The notes: generated from the sequence alone by a model not told the origin. A stretch of 26,678 nucleotides of DNA from a virus (IMGVR_UViG_3300042563_002132:1-26678); one strand, 5' to 3'. Counted from the first letter of the stretch, positions 1 through 7,460 are shown. Made by a program: numbers and translations.

Positions 1-276
1 CTTTAAAGTTTTTTGAGGATCTTTTTCCAATAAAAAAAGAAGAACTTTATCTTGTTGGGAATCTGGAACGTCCTCATAAGTTAACTTAACCCCTAATGAA
101 AATAAAAATTCAGGATTTGGAAATTCCTCGTAAGGTATTTGTGTTAAATCAACTTCGTCTAATGAGTTTCTTAGTTTAGCGTATTTTAAAAAGGCTGTGA
201 TTTTACCATTAAATTGTGATGAAATATCGTCCCAATCTCCATCATTAAACATCAATACTTCTCTAGGTATTTTCAT
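1..276 (-). CDS. hypothetical protein, C-terminus outside window
   Basis: The reading frame is open from an ATG at 276 down to the left window edge: 92 codons with no stop, so the C-terminus is missing. The protein begins MKIPREVLMFNDGDWDD and is rich in Asp, Glu and Leu, with no membrane segment or recognisable motif in the visible part. It lies downstream of the small gene at 345-479 on the same strand but is separated from it by a hairpin terminator, so it is probably transcribed on its own. I do not recognise the family. Confidence 0.75.
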   Translation of the reverse strand, partial: MKIPREVLMFNDGDWDDISSQFNGKITAFLKYAKLRNSLDEVDLTQIPYEEFPNPEFLFSLGVKLTYEDVPDSQQDKVLLFLLEKDPQKTLK

Positions 277-290
277 CTTTTAATAATAAA

Positions 291-324
291 TATAAAAAAA
301 GGTGGAAAAATAATCGTCCACCTT
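291..324 (-). terminator. Rho-independent terminator of the gene at 345-479
   Basis: A perfect 8-bp stem (AAGGTGGA at 299-306 with TCCACCTT at 317-324) encloses a 10-base loop. Read on the minus strand it is followed by seven T (complement of 294-300). It starts 21 bases past the stop of the gene at 345-479, the right position and orientation to end that transcript before the gene at 1-276. Confidence 0.75.
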
Positions 325-344
325 AATAATAGTCATAACATTTA

Positions 345-479
345 TTACTTTTTATTGTAATACTTCTCAACAATTTTTTTCACAGATTCTTGAACAGTAT
401 CATTTTGTTGTACTGGTTGAGTTTGTGCTTGTGGTTGAGCTGATGTTTGAGTTTGATTTTTTTTGCATCCACATCCCAT
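345..479 (-). CDS. small Gln/Thr-rich protein with Cys-rich N-terminus
   Basis: A 44-residue frame starts with ATG at 479 and stops at 345. It begins MGCGCKKNQTQTSAQ, continues with a low-complexity Gln/Thr/Pro stretch, and ends in a short charged helix (VKKIVEKYYNKK). The MGCGCKK start could be a metal-binding or acylation site, but there is no hydrophobic signal segment, so it is not a classical lipoprotein. Its own terminator directly follows, which supports it as a real gene. Function unknown. Confidence 0.6.
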   Translation of the reverse strand: MGCGCKKNQTQTSAQPQAQTQPVQQNDTVQESVKKIVEKYYNKK

Positions 480-528
480 AATAATAAAATTTATTTAGTT
501 TATTTATCTATAAATATCTAAAAAGTAT

Positions 529-536
529 TATATTTG
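529..536 (+). promoter_or_regulatory. putative -7 element TATATTTG for the gene at 562
   Basis: TATATTTG matches the Bacteroidota -7 consensus TAnnTTTG. The upstream -33 element is weak (only TTTA-like). The predicted transcript start is near 541, leaving a leader of roughly 20 bases before ATG 562. Confidence 0.45.
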
Positions 537-561
537 TAAATAATTGAATATTTATTATTGT

Positions 562-2109
562 ATGTTAAAAAATATAAAATTGAAGGAGAACAAATTACTT
601 ACATTGCTTAAAGATATAATTTTAGAACAATCTGATACTGAAGAGTATGTGGATATTACACCAGAACAATATCATAAATTATTAAATTCTGTTGGTTATA
701 ATTCAGCAAGTGTGATACCTATGTTACCTCAATTTAGAGGTAAAAAACTTAGGGTTAATGGTGATTTAAAAATAGATGGTTTACCTATAACAAAATTAGG
801 TAATTTAACGATTAATGGTATATTATCGTTTTCTAATAGTAATATAAAAAATTTAGATGGAGTTAAATATGTTACTCTTGGTGGATATTGGGGAACACCA
901 TATTATGATGTGTTAGAAAAAATTAGATTGGCAAAAAGAGTTTCTGATGCTAATTTAAGAAGAGAGGATTTTGAATGGAATTATAATAATGACGATATTA
1001 GTAAAGAAGGTTTAGAAGCGAATGCGGTCTTTAAAAGTTTGGTTGAAAATGGTGATTTAGATGAATTAAGTTATACAGAACGTGAAGATTTAAAAGATTA
1101 TGAAAGAAGAATGGAGGAACTTGAGGAAAGAATAGAAAATGAAGAAGACTCTGAAACTCTTGATGAATTAGATGGAGAACGTGTTGAACTACAGGAAGAA
1201 ATTGATGACCTTAAGATAAAGGATAACGACGTATATGGTCTAATACCGGAAACACAAGGACATTATGGTTTAAGTTTATTTACTTCAATACACGATGAAA
1301 CTGAAGGTAATACATATGCGGTTGGAACATTTGAAGAAGCGGATAAAGCTATTGAGGAGTATGTTGATAGTAGACTTGAAGAAATTGATTATTTTGATGA
1401 TAATACCTTATCTTATTATGTTAATGGTGATGAGGTTGCCAGATACTTTGAGGATGATATTAGGGGACAAGTTTATGAATCACCATCTGACTATGGAGTT
1501 ACTTTAGGGTTATCGGTACAACAAGATAATAAAATAAGTGAATTAGAGTTTGAAGGTAAAAAATTGGAGGCTGAATTATTTTTAATTAACTATGGTATAA
1601 AATTACCTTTAGAATATGTTAGTAATGAAAATAATGATTGGGAGTTTAATGATGGTGTTGGAAATAAAATAAATTTAAATATTGAATCTTTATCTGATGC
1701 ATCTAAGAATGTTGTTTTATTAAATGGAACACCAACCTTAAGTAATCCAGTTTATAAAGATGTTGATACGGAGGAAGAAGAAGAATTAAAAGACGAAAGA
1801 ATGTCTGAGATTGATAGTGAGATATATCAGATTGAATCAGAAATTGAAGATATTAAAGATGATCCTGATGGAGAACCGGATGAAGATGAAATTGAGGATA
1901 TTGTTTCAGATAAAATGTATGAAATTGAAAATGACCCAATGGATTATTTAAAGGAATATGATATGTCACCTAAAAATTTTATTGATTATGACAAATTAAA
2001 AGATTCTATGATAAGTGAAATTGGTTATGGGGACTTGAGTTTATATGATAATAATTACAACGAGATTGACATCAATGGTACAACTTATGTTGTAATAAGA
2101 GTGGAATAA
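562..2109 (+). CDS. large acidic hypothetical protein with leucine-rich and coiled-coil segments
   Basis: A 515-residue protein if started at ATG 562; a TTG start at 544 would add six residues but ATG fits better. Near residues 60-105 it has a short leucine-rich-repeat-like stretch (pattern GDLKIDG..ITKLGNLTINGIL). This is followed by two strongly Glu/Asp-rich regions, about 170-225 and 405-450, that look like coiled coils. It is very acidic, with no signal peptide or transmembrane segment, so probably soluble. A TATATTTG promoter element lies just upstream. I do not recognise a full-length family; acidic, coil-rich proteins of this kind occur in large phages, but no function can be assigned. 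Confidence 0.8.
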   Translation: MLKNIKLKENKLLTLLKDIILEQSDTEEYVDITPEQYHKLLNSVGYNSASVIPMLPQFRGKKLRVNGDLKIDGLPITKLGNLTINGILSFSNSNIKNLDGVKYVTLGGYWGTPYYDVLEKIRLAKRVSDANLRREDFEWNYNNDDISKEGLEANAVFKSLVENGDLDELSYTEREDLKDYERRMEELEERIENEEDSETLDELDGERVELQEEIDDLKIKDNDVYGLIPETQGHYGLSLFTSIHDETEGNTYAVGTFEEADKAIEEYVDSRLEEIDYFDDNTLSYYVNGDEVARYFEDDIRGQVYESPSDYGVTLGLSVQQDNKISELEFEGKKLEAELFLINYGIKLPLEYVSNENNDWEFNDGVGNKINLNIESLSDASKNVVLLNGTPTLSNPVYKDVDTEEEEELKDERMSEIDSEIYQIESEIEDIKDDPDGEPDEDEIEDIVSDKMYEIENDPMDYLKEYDMSPKNFIDYDKLKDSMISEIGYGDLSLYDNNYNEIDINGTTYVVIRVE

Positions 2110-2151
2110 TATCTTTACTGAATAATAAAAATTTATTATCTTTATAATATA

Positions 2152-2934
2152 ATGGTAAGAAAAAAAAAGATAGAGTTTTTAATGAACACCGAATGGATGT
2201 TTGAAAAACCAATTGATCAGGAACATAAAGAATATAAATTACTTTCTTATTTTCAAAAGATGGGAGAAAAACTTGATAATATGGAATTATATCCAGGATT
2301 TATTGAGTTGTCATTACATTTAGCGAACATTCAAACATTAATTAAAGATAAAAAAATCATTTATACTGATAAGAAATTCGCAACGATTGATGACGAATTA
2401 TTAGTGAAAGATCTTAAGATAAAAGAAATACCAGAATTAAGTATTGAAGAAAGACAAGAATTTGCAAAAATATTAACCTATAGTGCCCCAAGAATGTTGG
2501 AGTATTTTAATATTGCAAAATCTGTATGGGAAATTGTTTTTGATAGTATAATTCTAAAAATTAAAAAAAATAAAGAGGAAGTCCTACAAAAAAAAGGATA
2601 CTTCTATTATATCCATCCAAAAGACAAAACATTTTATGTTTGGGAGTATGAGATAAAATCTGTTAATAAGAAATCACCTGAAAGTAAAACTTTAGTAAAT
2701 TTAATTTATTCGGACAAAAAGACCAACTTGACTATCACAAAAATTATAAATACATTTAGTGAGTGGAATAAAGAAATTGAAACTAAGGTACCTATATTTG
2801 AAATGGTATGTGTGGGTGATTATCCGATTAATGAAACCTTACTTCCATTATTCAAACGAAAATTGATTACTTATGTTAATCAAACTCAAATGTTAGAAAA
2901 TTACAAAAAAAATAAGGAACAATTAAATTCTTAA
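2152..2934 (+). CDS. hypothetical protein, 260 aa
   Basis: A complete 260-residue frame, MVRKKKIEFLMNTEWMF onwards, lysine- and aromatic-rich, with no signal or membrane segment. The middle (about 100-140) is helical and hydrophobic; the C-terminal part holds a likely beta-rich region (GYFYYIHPKDKTFYVWEYEI). TATCTTTA at 2137-2144, seven bases before the ATG, resembles the phage's TAnnTTTG promoters with the last base changed. The next gene starts two bases after its stop, so they probably share a transcript. Family not recognised. Confidence 0.75.
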   Translation: MVRKKKIEFLMNTEWMFEKPIDQEHKEYKLLSYFQKMGEKLDNMELYPGFIELSLHLANIQTLIKDKKIIYTDKKFATIDDELLVKDLKIKEIPELSIEERQEFAKILTYSAPRMLEYFNIAKSVWEIVFDSIILKIKKNKEEVLQKKGYFYYIHPKDKTFYVWEYEIKSVNKKSPESKTLVNLIYSDKKTNLTITKIINTFSEWNKEIETKVPIFEMVCVGDYPINETLLPLFKRKLITYVNQTQMLENYKKNKEQLNS

Positions 2935-2935
2935 T

Positions 2936-3079
2936 ATGAAAATAAAAATCAAAAAGTTAATTGAAGACATCGCTAATGATACTCCAAATGATATGGACTT
3001 GGGTAGAAAAATTAGAAAATTAATTAACACCCAAAAGGAAATACAAACCGATGAATCTAAAGTCGATGGGTTTCAATAA
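2936..3079 (+). CDS. small hypothetical protein, 47 aa
   Basis: ATG at 2936, one base after the previous stop, opens a 47-residue frame (MKIKIKKLIEDIANDTPND, ending KVDGFQ). It is charged and helical. The stop-to-start spacing (taatATG) is the standard junction in this genome, which supports translation. Its 3' end overlaps the next gene by up to 29 bases. Function unknown. Confidence 0.6.
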   Translation: MKIKIKKLIEDIANDTPNDMDLGRKIRKLINTQKEIQTDESKVDGFQ

Positions 3080-3248
3080 AAGAATATTTACAAAAGAACA
3101 CATTTTAAGTCATATTGATAATATTGAAAAATATTTGGATGTTGACGCTGCGTTTTTAAAAGACGATTTTTCCCTTAATGTGTATAGAATGTTTAATCAA
3201 GGGAAAACAAAGGAAGAAATAATAAAATATATAAATGAAAATAAATAA
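3051..3248 (+). CDS. small hypothetical protein, 60-65 aa
   Basis: A frame ending at 3248 with two candidate starts: ATG 3051 (MNLKSMGFNKR) and ATG 3066 (MGFNKR). Both lie inside the end of the preceding gene. The protein is charged and helical (HILSHIDNIEKYL, then KTKEEIIKYINENK), which would suit a small protein-protein interaction module. No known family is recognised. The downstream DUF3310 gene starts one base after its stop. Confidence 0.65.
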   Translation: MNLKSMGFNKRIFTKEHILSHIDNIEKYLDVDAAFLKDDFSLNVYRMFNQGKTKEEIIKYINENK

Positions 3249-3249
3249 T

Positions 3250-3465
3250 ATGGAACAAGTAAATCACCCTGAACATTATGGTGGAGAGTCAAACCCATAT
3301 GAAGCAATCAAAGTTATTGATAATTGGGAGTTAGGGTTCTCGTTAGGTAATACGGTAAAGTATATCTCAAGAGCGGGAAAGAAAGATCCGACCAAAGAAT
3401 TAGAGGATTTAAGAAAGGCTAAATTTTATTTAGATTATCACATTGAAAAATTAGAAAATAAATAA
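3250..3465 (+). CDS. DUF3310 family phage protein
   Basis: A 71-residue protein started at ATG 3250, one base after the previous stop; an in-frame ATG at 3235 would overlap the upstream gene and is less likely. It shows the DUF3310 pattern: NHPEHY near the N-terminus, a central EAIKVIDNW..GFSLGNTVKYISRAG segment and a C-terminal DLRKAKFYLDYHI helix. DUF3310 is a small phage family, often annotated as nucleotide kinase-like because of T7 gp1.7, but direct enzymatic evidence is limited. Family assignment is confident; activity is not. Confidence 0.88.
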   Translation: MEQVNHPEHYGGESNPYEAIKVIDNWELGFSLGNTVKYISRAGKKDPTKELEDLRKAKFYLDYHIEKLENK

Positions 3466-3467
3466 AT

Positions 3468-3674
3468 ATGGAATTAACAGAAGAACAAAAAAATCAAATC
3501 CTTAATCTATATGAAGGATTAAAAAATGATGAACAAACATTGGGTGAGACACTTGAAACAATTGTTGATTTTTGTGTTGTCGAATCTATGGTTGACTTAA
3601 CGAATGATAAGGACGGAGACCTTTTTGAGGAGTTCTCAAATGAAGTGTGGGATTATTTAGAAACAATTAATTAA
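3468..3674 (+). CDS. small acidic hypothetical protein, 68 aa
   Basis: Starts with ATG three bases after the DUF3310 stop. Very acidic, all-helical composition (MELTEEQKNQILNLYEGL, then DLFEEFSNEVWDYLETIN), with no Cys motif or membrane segment. It sits between the DUF3310 gene and the methyltransferase in the same orientation. The combination of small size, strong negative charge and helical character is common among phage inhibitors of host proteins, but that is only a possibility. Confidence 0.7.
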   Translation: MELTEEQKNQILNLYEGLKNDEQTLGETLETIVDFCVVESMVDLTNDKDGDLFEEFSNEVWDYLETIN

Positions 3675-3694
3675 ATAAATAAAAAAAGAATATT

Positions 3695-4564
3695 ATGAAA
3701 GATACAAAGAATATAGAAGAAATGTTGAATCAGGTTATCAACGGGGATTGTGTGGAAGTTATGTCAAATCTTCCTGAGAACTCAATTGATTTAGTGGTTA
3801 CGAGTCCTCCATATTCGGTAAACATTAGTTATGATGTTTATGATGACAATACAACAATTGACGAATATTTAAACTTCACCAAAAAATGGTTGGAAGGTGC
3901 GTTTAGATTATTAAAAGATGATGGTAGAATATGTGTTAATGTTCCGTTTGAAATAAACCTAAAAGATAGAGGTGGTAGAATTTTTATTGTTTCGGAGATT
4001 TGGAATATAATGAAAGAAGTTGGTTATAAATGGTTTGGACTTATTGATTTGGAGGAAGATAGTCCTCATCGTAGTAAAACAACCGCTTGGGGGTCTTGGA
4101 TGAGTTGTAGTCAACCATATATTTATAACCCAAAAGAATGTCTTATCCTCGCATATAAACATAGCCCTAAAAAGTTAACTAAGGGAGAACCTCAATGGAA
4201 AGGAGTTCCAACTGAAATTGAACAGGAGGATGGAACATTAAAGAAAAAAGTTGTATATGAAGAAACAGATAAGAAGGACTTTATGGAGCTTGTTTTTGGT
4301 CAGTGGAATTACTTTGCAGATACTAAATCACTCACCAAAGCCACTTTTTCCATGGACATTCCGACCAAAGCAATCAAAATATTGTCCTACAAAAACGATG
4401 TAGTATTAGATCCATTTGCGGGATCAGGAACAACATTGGTCGCTGCTGAGATATTAGGACGTAGATGGTTAGGTATTGAGTTGAGTGAAAACTACAAACA
4501 AATCGCTGAGGTAAGGATTAATCATTTCAAGTCGTTAAATCAAATAAAAGAACTCCCACTATAA
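3695..4564 (+). CDS. orphan beta-class DNA methyltransferase, probably N4-cytosine
   Basis: A 289-residue site-specific DNA methyltransferase of the D12/N6-N4 type. Catalytic motif IV is TSPPY at residues 36-40, and the S-adenosylmethionine-binding motif I is DPFAGSGTT at 239-247. The order IV before I defines the beta class. The S-P-P-Y form of motif IV is most often linked to N4-methylcytosine, though adenine specificity is not excluded. The intervening 60-230 region should contain the target-recognition part. No restriction endonuclease is adjacent, so its likely job is to protect phage DNA from host restriction or to mark it. A hairpin overlaps the stop codon. Confidence 0.92.
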   Translation: MKDTKNIEEMLNQVINGDCVEVMSNLPENSIDLVVTSPPYSVNISYDVYDDNTTIDEYLNFTKKWLEGAFRLLKDDGRICVNVPFEINLKDRGGRIFIVSEIWNIMKEVGYKWFGLIDLEEDSPHRSKTTAWGSWMSCSQPYIYNPKECLILAYKHSPKKLTKGEPQWKGVPTEIEQEDGTLKKKVVYEETDKKDFMELVFGQWNYFADTKSLTKATFSMDIPTKAIKILSYKNDVVLDPFAGSGTTLVAAEILGRRWLGIELSENYKQIAEVRINHFKSLNQIKELPL

Positions 4565-4572
4565 TCAGTGGG
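4555..4572. terminator. hairpin between convergent methyltransferase and DUF192 genes
   Basis: CCCACT (4555-4560) pairs with AGTGGG (4567-4572) around a 6-base loop. It overlaps the methyltransferase stop codon and lies just beyond the stop of the convergent DUF192 gene. There is only a short T-rich tail on either strand, so it is a plausible but modest bidirectional terminator. Confidence 0.5.
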
Positions 4573-4578
4573 TTAAAT

Positions 4579-4935
4579 TTATTCGGTAATCAGAACTGAG
4601 TCACCCTCAACGATATCGTATTTAATGGTGTCACCACCATTAATTTCTAATATCATATCACCTACGCCTTCATATCGGGAACATTTCGTATCGTCTTGTT
4701 CCCGGCAAGGAGGACAATTAGTGTAAATCTTTTGAATCTTACCATCAGATATGAAAATAATATCAAGTGATATTATACAATCCTTCATCCAAAAAGAATG
4801 TACTCCTTCGTTCATTATGAATAACATTCCATTGAATGCATCATTAAACTTTTTATTTTTCATACCTTCTTCAACATCCTTTTCTGTAATTGCGGATTTG
4901 ACATTGAATAGATTATTGTTTATTATTATTTCCAT
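4579..4935 (-). CDS. DUF192 family protein
   Basis: A 118-residue protein with the DUF192 signature: GMLFIMNEGVHSFWMKDC near residues 36-53, SLDIIFISDGKIQKI, a Cys-rich CPPCREQDDTKCSRY stretch, and the final VGDMILEINGGDTIKY..EGD. Bacterial DUF192 proteins are often exported; this one has no signal peptide and begins directly with the domain (MEIIINNNLFNVKSA). The usual loop is expanded here with three extra Cys (CPPC...C), possibly a metal site. It is divergent from the Nudix gene, with 20 bases between starts. Function of the family is unknown. Confidence 0.88.
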   Translation of the reverse strand: MEIIINNNLFNVKSAITEKDVEEGMKNKKFNDAFNGMLFIMNEGVHSFWMKDCIISLDIIFISDGKIQKIYTNCPPCREQDDTKCSRYEGVGDMILEINGGDTIKYDIVEGDSVLITE

Positions 4936-4955
4936 ATTATATAAATATAAAAAGT

Positions 4956-5375
4956 ATGAAAAAAAATAAAAGATTTTCAGGGATATTGGTTAAATGTAAC
5001 GATAAAGTATTGTTGTGTAAAAGAAGTGACGATAATACATTACCTGGTGTATGGTCAATACCTGGTGGAGGAATAGAAGATGGTGAATCACCTGAACAGG
5101 CCGCTCGTAGGGAATTTTACGAAGAAACTAATCATAAAGTTAGTGGGGATTTAAATCTAATTGGGTTCATTGATAGGTTTAATAAAGACGGATCATTTTT
5201 AAAAGGTTTTATGTATGTGTATAGTCTTGAAGTTAATGAGGAGATATATCCTGATTTGGAAGGGGCTAAAGATGGTGGTGAACACACTGAATGTGGTTAT
5301 TTTGGTGTTGATGATTTACCTATTAAGGAAAAAAATGGTGAATTTTACAAAATTGTGTTAAATAATTTAAAATAA
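4956..5375 (+). CDS. Nudix hydrolase
   Basis: A 139-residue Nudix-fold hydrolase. The Nudix box spans residues 38-60 (G38, E44, R52-E-F-Y-E-E57). The usual Gly after the acidic pair is Asn59, a small departure from GX5EX7REUXEEXGU. The N-terminal beta strand (FSGILVKCNDKVLLCKR) and PGVWSIPGGG are typical of small MutT/ADP-sugar-type members. The likely substrates are nucleoside diphosphates linked to another moiety (X), such as oxidised dNTPs, ADP-ribose or capped RNA ends; the sequence does not decide which. A strong terminator lies about 90 bases downstream. Confidence 0.92.
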   Translation: MKKNKRFSGILVKCNDKVLLCKRSDDNTLPGVWSIPGGGIEDGESPEQAARREFYEETNHKVSGDLNLIGFIDRFNKDGSFLKGFMYVYSLEVNEEIYPDLEGAKDGGEHTECGYFGVDDLPIKEKNGEFYKIVLNNLK

Positions 5376-5464
5376 TTAAACTATTTGTAAACTTTGGTAT
5401 ATTTATACTATACAAAAACAACCAAAATCCCCCTTCTCGCTTATTAAATGGTTAATCAAAAGAT

Positions 5465-5503
5465 AATCCCATAAGTTTTTAAAAGATTTATGGGATTTTT
5501 TTA
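5465..5503 (+). terminator. strong Rho-independent terminator
   Basis: AATCCCATAA (5465-5474) pairs perfectly with TTATGGGATT (5488-5497) around a 13-base loop, followed by a T run to 5502. It ends the Nudix transcript or a short RNA from the 5376-5503 gap. An in-frame start at 5490 for the next gene falls inside this stem and can be dismissed. Confidence 0.85.
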
Positions 5504-5523
5504 TGCCGTGTTAATTTTATTTG

Positions 5524-5531
5524 TATATTTG
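5524..5531 (+). promoter_or_regulatory. -7 element TATATTTG for the gene at 5556
   Basis: TATATTTG matches TAnnTTTG and lies 24 bases before ATG 5556 and directly after a terminator, where a promoter is required. The -33 region is poor (TTTA within the terminator tail). Confidence 0.55.
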
Positions 5532-5555
5532 TGGAATAAATTAAAAAATATAAAT

Positions 5556-5888
5556 ATGTCAACTTACATTCACACCTTTAAAAAATCATTAAATAAGAAA
5601 GCAACAATTGATGGTAATCCTGTTATTGTTGGACGGGCAACATTTCTATGTAATGTAAATTGGAATTATATTTACTCAGCATCTGAAAGTAGAGAGATGA
5701 CAAGAGCTTACGCTTTGACGGAGAATGATCAACCTGATTACATTACATTTGATGATGAAATGGTTTACGTTAATAACAAGAAAGGAGTATGGAGTGATGG
5801 TTCTGGTTTTTGGGGTGGTATTGACCATAAAACAGATTTTATTGGAACTCTAAAGAAAGTGGGTAAGAAATTTGTTATTGAGAAATAA
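5556..5888 (+). CDS. hypothetical protein, 110 aa
   Basis: Start chosen at ATG 5556 (MSTYIHTFKKSLNKKATID) because upstream in-frame codons belong to the terminator and promoter. The protein is rich in aromatic residues and Gly (VWSDGSGFWGGIDHKTDF) and looks beta-rich and compact. It has no signal peptide or membrane segment. It is preceded by its own promoter and followed by another promoter at 5871-5901, so it is probably monocistronic. Family not recognised. Confidence 0.75.
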   Translation: MSTYIHTFKKSLNKKATIDGNPVIVGRATFLCNVNWNYIYSASESREMTRAYALTENDQPDYITFDDEMVYVNNKKGVWSDGSGFWGGIDHKTDFIGTLKKVGKKFVIEK

Positions 5889-5901
5889 TTTAGTATCTTT
5901 G
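5871..5901 (+). promoter_or_regulatory. complete Bacteroidota-type promoter, leaderless
   Basis: TTTG (5871-5874), 19 bases, then TATCTTTG (5894-5901). ATG 5906 lies four bases after the -7 element, so the predicted transcription start coincides with the start codon. The -33 box is inside the preceding coding sequence. Confidence 0.75.
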
Positions 5902-5905
5902 TTGT

Positions 5906-6181
5906 ATGAGTAGAGCAGGTTTTAATATAAAAGTAATAAATGATAAGTTCGGAGAGTTAATCAACGAAACATTTATGGATCAGACACAATTCAAAATATT
6001 TTTGAAGATGGTACACGGATCATTGGTATTGGATGAGGATTTAAGTTTCTTCAATGGAGATACATTCTTGGTTCACATTCCAAATAAGATATTGAAAGAA
6101 TCAGTTATCTTTACTAATGTAAAAGAAATATCATTAACTGACCAAGTTAAAAGTAAAATTGAATCTTTGGTAACTATTTAA
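5906..6181 (+). CDS. hypothetical protein, 91 aa
   Basis: A 91-residue frame, MSRAGFNIKVINDKFGELI onwards, soluble and probably alpha/beta, ending in a predicted strand and helix (EISLTDQVKSKIESLVTI). Its ATG is four bases from a TATCTTTG promoter element, implying a leaderless transcript. The lipoprotein gene at 6186 follows after four bases and likely shares the message. No family recognised. Confidence 0.75.
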   Translation: MSRAGFNIKVINDKFGELINETFMDQTQFKIFLKMVHGSLVLDEDLSFFNGDTFLVHIPNKILKESVIFTNVKEISLTDQVKSKIESLVTI

Positions 6182-6185
6182 AATT

Positions 6186-6632
6186 ATGAAACAAATATAT
6201 TTAATTATTTTTATTGGGGTTTTGATGATTACATTATCGTGTGAGAAGGCAACTATTACACCGCCACTTCCACCCCAACCAATTATTACAGATACTATAA
6301 TTGAAAGTATTCCATATTCATTGGCGGGTCAAACTTGGGTAATAAACCAATATAGGGTTGGTGAATTTGGAAATTACATTCCTAGTAACGATACAATTGA
6401 ATTTATAGATTTTAATTCTTATACTTATAATGGTTTTGAATCACCTTATTCTTTTTACCCGACATCGTCAACATATAATTTAACTCTTAATTTTACACCA
6501 TATGGTAATATAAGTGGGACGATATATCAAGGTAATTTAAATGCTGGGATTATAACTGGATTAAAATTTACGGACATTAGTATGGGTTCAGGTAATGGAA
6601 CTAATTATTATTTTTGGATGGAAAGATTATAG
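6186..6632 (+). CDS. predicted lipoprotein, 148 aa
   Basis: The first about 19 residues form a lipoprotein signal (MKQIYLIIFIGVLMITLSC) with Cys19 as the likely lipidated residue. The mature part starts with a Pro-rich linker (TITPPLPPQPIITDT) and then a Tyr/Thr/Gly-rich beta region that resembles small lipocalin-like lipoproteins of Bacteroidota, though I cannot confirm that fold. It would sit in the host inner or outer membrane, where phage lipoproteins commonly block superinfection; that role is inferred. It ends the plus-strand run before a structured terminator region. Confidence 0.8.
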   Translation: MKQIYLIIFIGVLMITLSCEKATITPPLPPQPIITDTIIESIPYSLAGQTWVINQYRVGEFGNYIPSNDTIEFIDFNSYTYNGFESPYSFYPTSSTYNLTLNFTPYGNISGTIYQGNLNAGIITGLKFTDISMGSGNGTNYYFWMERL

Positions 6633-6635
6633 TTT

Positions 6636-6682
6636 CCTTGTAACTTAAAAACAAGGTGGTGGAGTCCGTCAATTCATTGACG
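6636..6682 (+). other. two consecutive hairpins in the 3' untranslated region
   Basis: CCTTGT (6636-6641) pairs with ACAAGG (6651-6656), and CGTCAA (6667-6672) pairs perfectly with TTGACG (6677-6682) around a 4-base loop. Together with the terminator at 6695-6722 they make three hairpins in 87 bases. They could stabilise the 3' end of the lipoprotein message or form a small RNA. Confidence 0.55.
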
Positions 6683-6694
6683 ATCTAAAAAGTG

Positions 6695-6722
6695 GGGAAG
6701 AGTAATCTTCCCTTTTTTTTTT
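6695..6722 (+). terminator. strong Rho-independent terminator
   Basis: GGGAAGA (6695-6701) and TCTTCCC (6706-6712) form a perfect 7-bp stem with a GTAA loop, followed by ten T (6713-6722). It ends the plus-strand transcript exactly at the stop codon of the convergent gene at 6721-7167 and can also act on the minus strand. Confidence 0.9.
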
Positions 6723-6811
6723 AAATTGTAGACCTCATCCAACCTCCACCGAAAAAAGAAGTTGTTCGTCCATATGGTGTTATTCCCCTTAAATTGTAGA
6801 CCTCATCCAAC
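6721..6811 (-). repeat. mini repeat-spacer-repeat array at the 3' end of paralogue A
   Basis: On the coding strand a 36-base repeat (6811-6776: begins GTTGGATGAGGTCTACAATT, ends GGGGAATAACACC) is followed by a 32-base segment (6775-6744) and then a second copy of the first 23 bases of the repeat (6743-6721). The partial copy ends at the TTTAA that forms the stop codon. The same 36-base repeat occurs at 7560-7525 with a different spacer. See findings. Confidence 0.85.
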
Positions 6812-7167
6812 CACTCCTTTATAAGTTCCTGTATTTCAGAATAGTTAATCCCAAAATTACCACTTAAAACTAACCAAATATCATCATAAGACACATAAAC
6901 TTTATTATTTTCTCTATCGTAAACCATTAAATTATACTTTGATTTATATCTAAATAATGTCCGATCCTGTTTTTTTTCGCTCTGAACAACATCCAAATTA
7001 TCAAATAGATGTAGGAAGTCCATTGGGTTATTATTAAATGCGATTTTAGCAAGTTTATTTGATCCCCCAATAGCTTTTGAGGCTGCTTCCCACCCATAAT
7101 CCTTAACCAAGTCTTTTAACTTCGTCTGAAGGTTATTATTCTGATTTTCAGTTATGATTATTCGCAT
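6721..7167 (-). CDS. M(K/R)IIITE-tagged protein with duplicated, frame-shifted C-terminal repeat (paralogue A)
   Basis: A 148-residue protein, paralogue of the gene at 7485-7916: the first about 125 residues align almost without gaps (QTKLKDL.KDYGWEAASKAIGG, then IQELIKEWLDEVYNLRG). It begins MRIIITENQ, a tag shared with three other proteins here. The end is odd. The DNA encoding WLDEVYNL is duplicated 68 bases downstream, and the second copy is read in another frame to give WMRSTI and the stop. The residues between are unrelated to those of the paralogue. It overlaps the start of the gene at 7158-7460 by 10 bases. Function unknown. Confidence 0.8.
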   Translation of the reverse strand: MRIIITENQNNNLQTKLKDLVKDYGWEAASKAIGGSNKLAKIAFNNNPMDFLHLFDNLDVVQSEKKQDRTLFRYKSKYNLMVYDRENNKVYVSYDDIWLVLSGNFGINYSEIQELIKEWLDEVYNLRGITPYGRTTSFFGGGWMRSTI

Positions 7168-7460
7168 GATTCAAAAGCATTATGAAAAAATTTTATTAGT
7201 TTGTCGTAATAACCAATATCCTCAAAAAATTTATATAGGTCACTGTTATAATACGTATTATTATTAATAGAGGTATTAATTTCCCCAACAATCCCACCCA
7301 TAACATCATCAGAATAAAATAACGCATCGTTTTCGGTATTGCTCCAATATTTACAAATGTCTTTAGGGTTTAATTCAGAAATAATCTTATCTGCAATACT
7401 AAGTCGTCGTATAAATGAACGAATTTGATTATCTTGATCTTCTGTTATAATTATTTTCAT
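7158..7460 (-). CDS. MKIIITE-tagged hypothetical protein, 100 aa
   Basis: A 100-residue acidic protein starting MKIIITEDQDNQIRSFIRR. The first seven residues match the tag of its neighbours but the remainder (DICKYWSNTENDALFYSDD, then DLYKFFEDIGYYDKLIKFF) is unrelated to them, so only the tag is shared. It lies between paralogues B (upstream) and A (downstream) on the same strand, overlapping A by 10 bases, which suggests one operon. No known family. Confidence 0.75.
   Translation of the reverse strand: MKIIITEDQDNQIRSFIRRLSIADKIISELNPKDICKYWSNTENDALFYSDDVMGGIVGEINTSINNNTYYNSDLYKFFEDIGYYDKLIKFFHNAFESCE

Noticed and set aside
5490-5555. Upstream start for the gene at 5556
   Set aside because: The extra codons lie in a terminator stem and the promoter -7 element.
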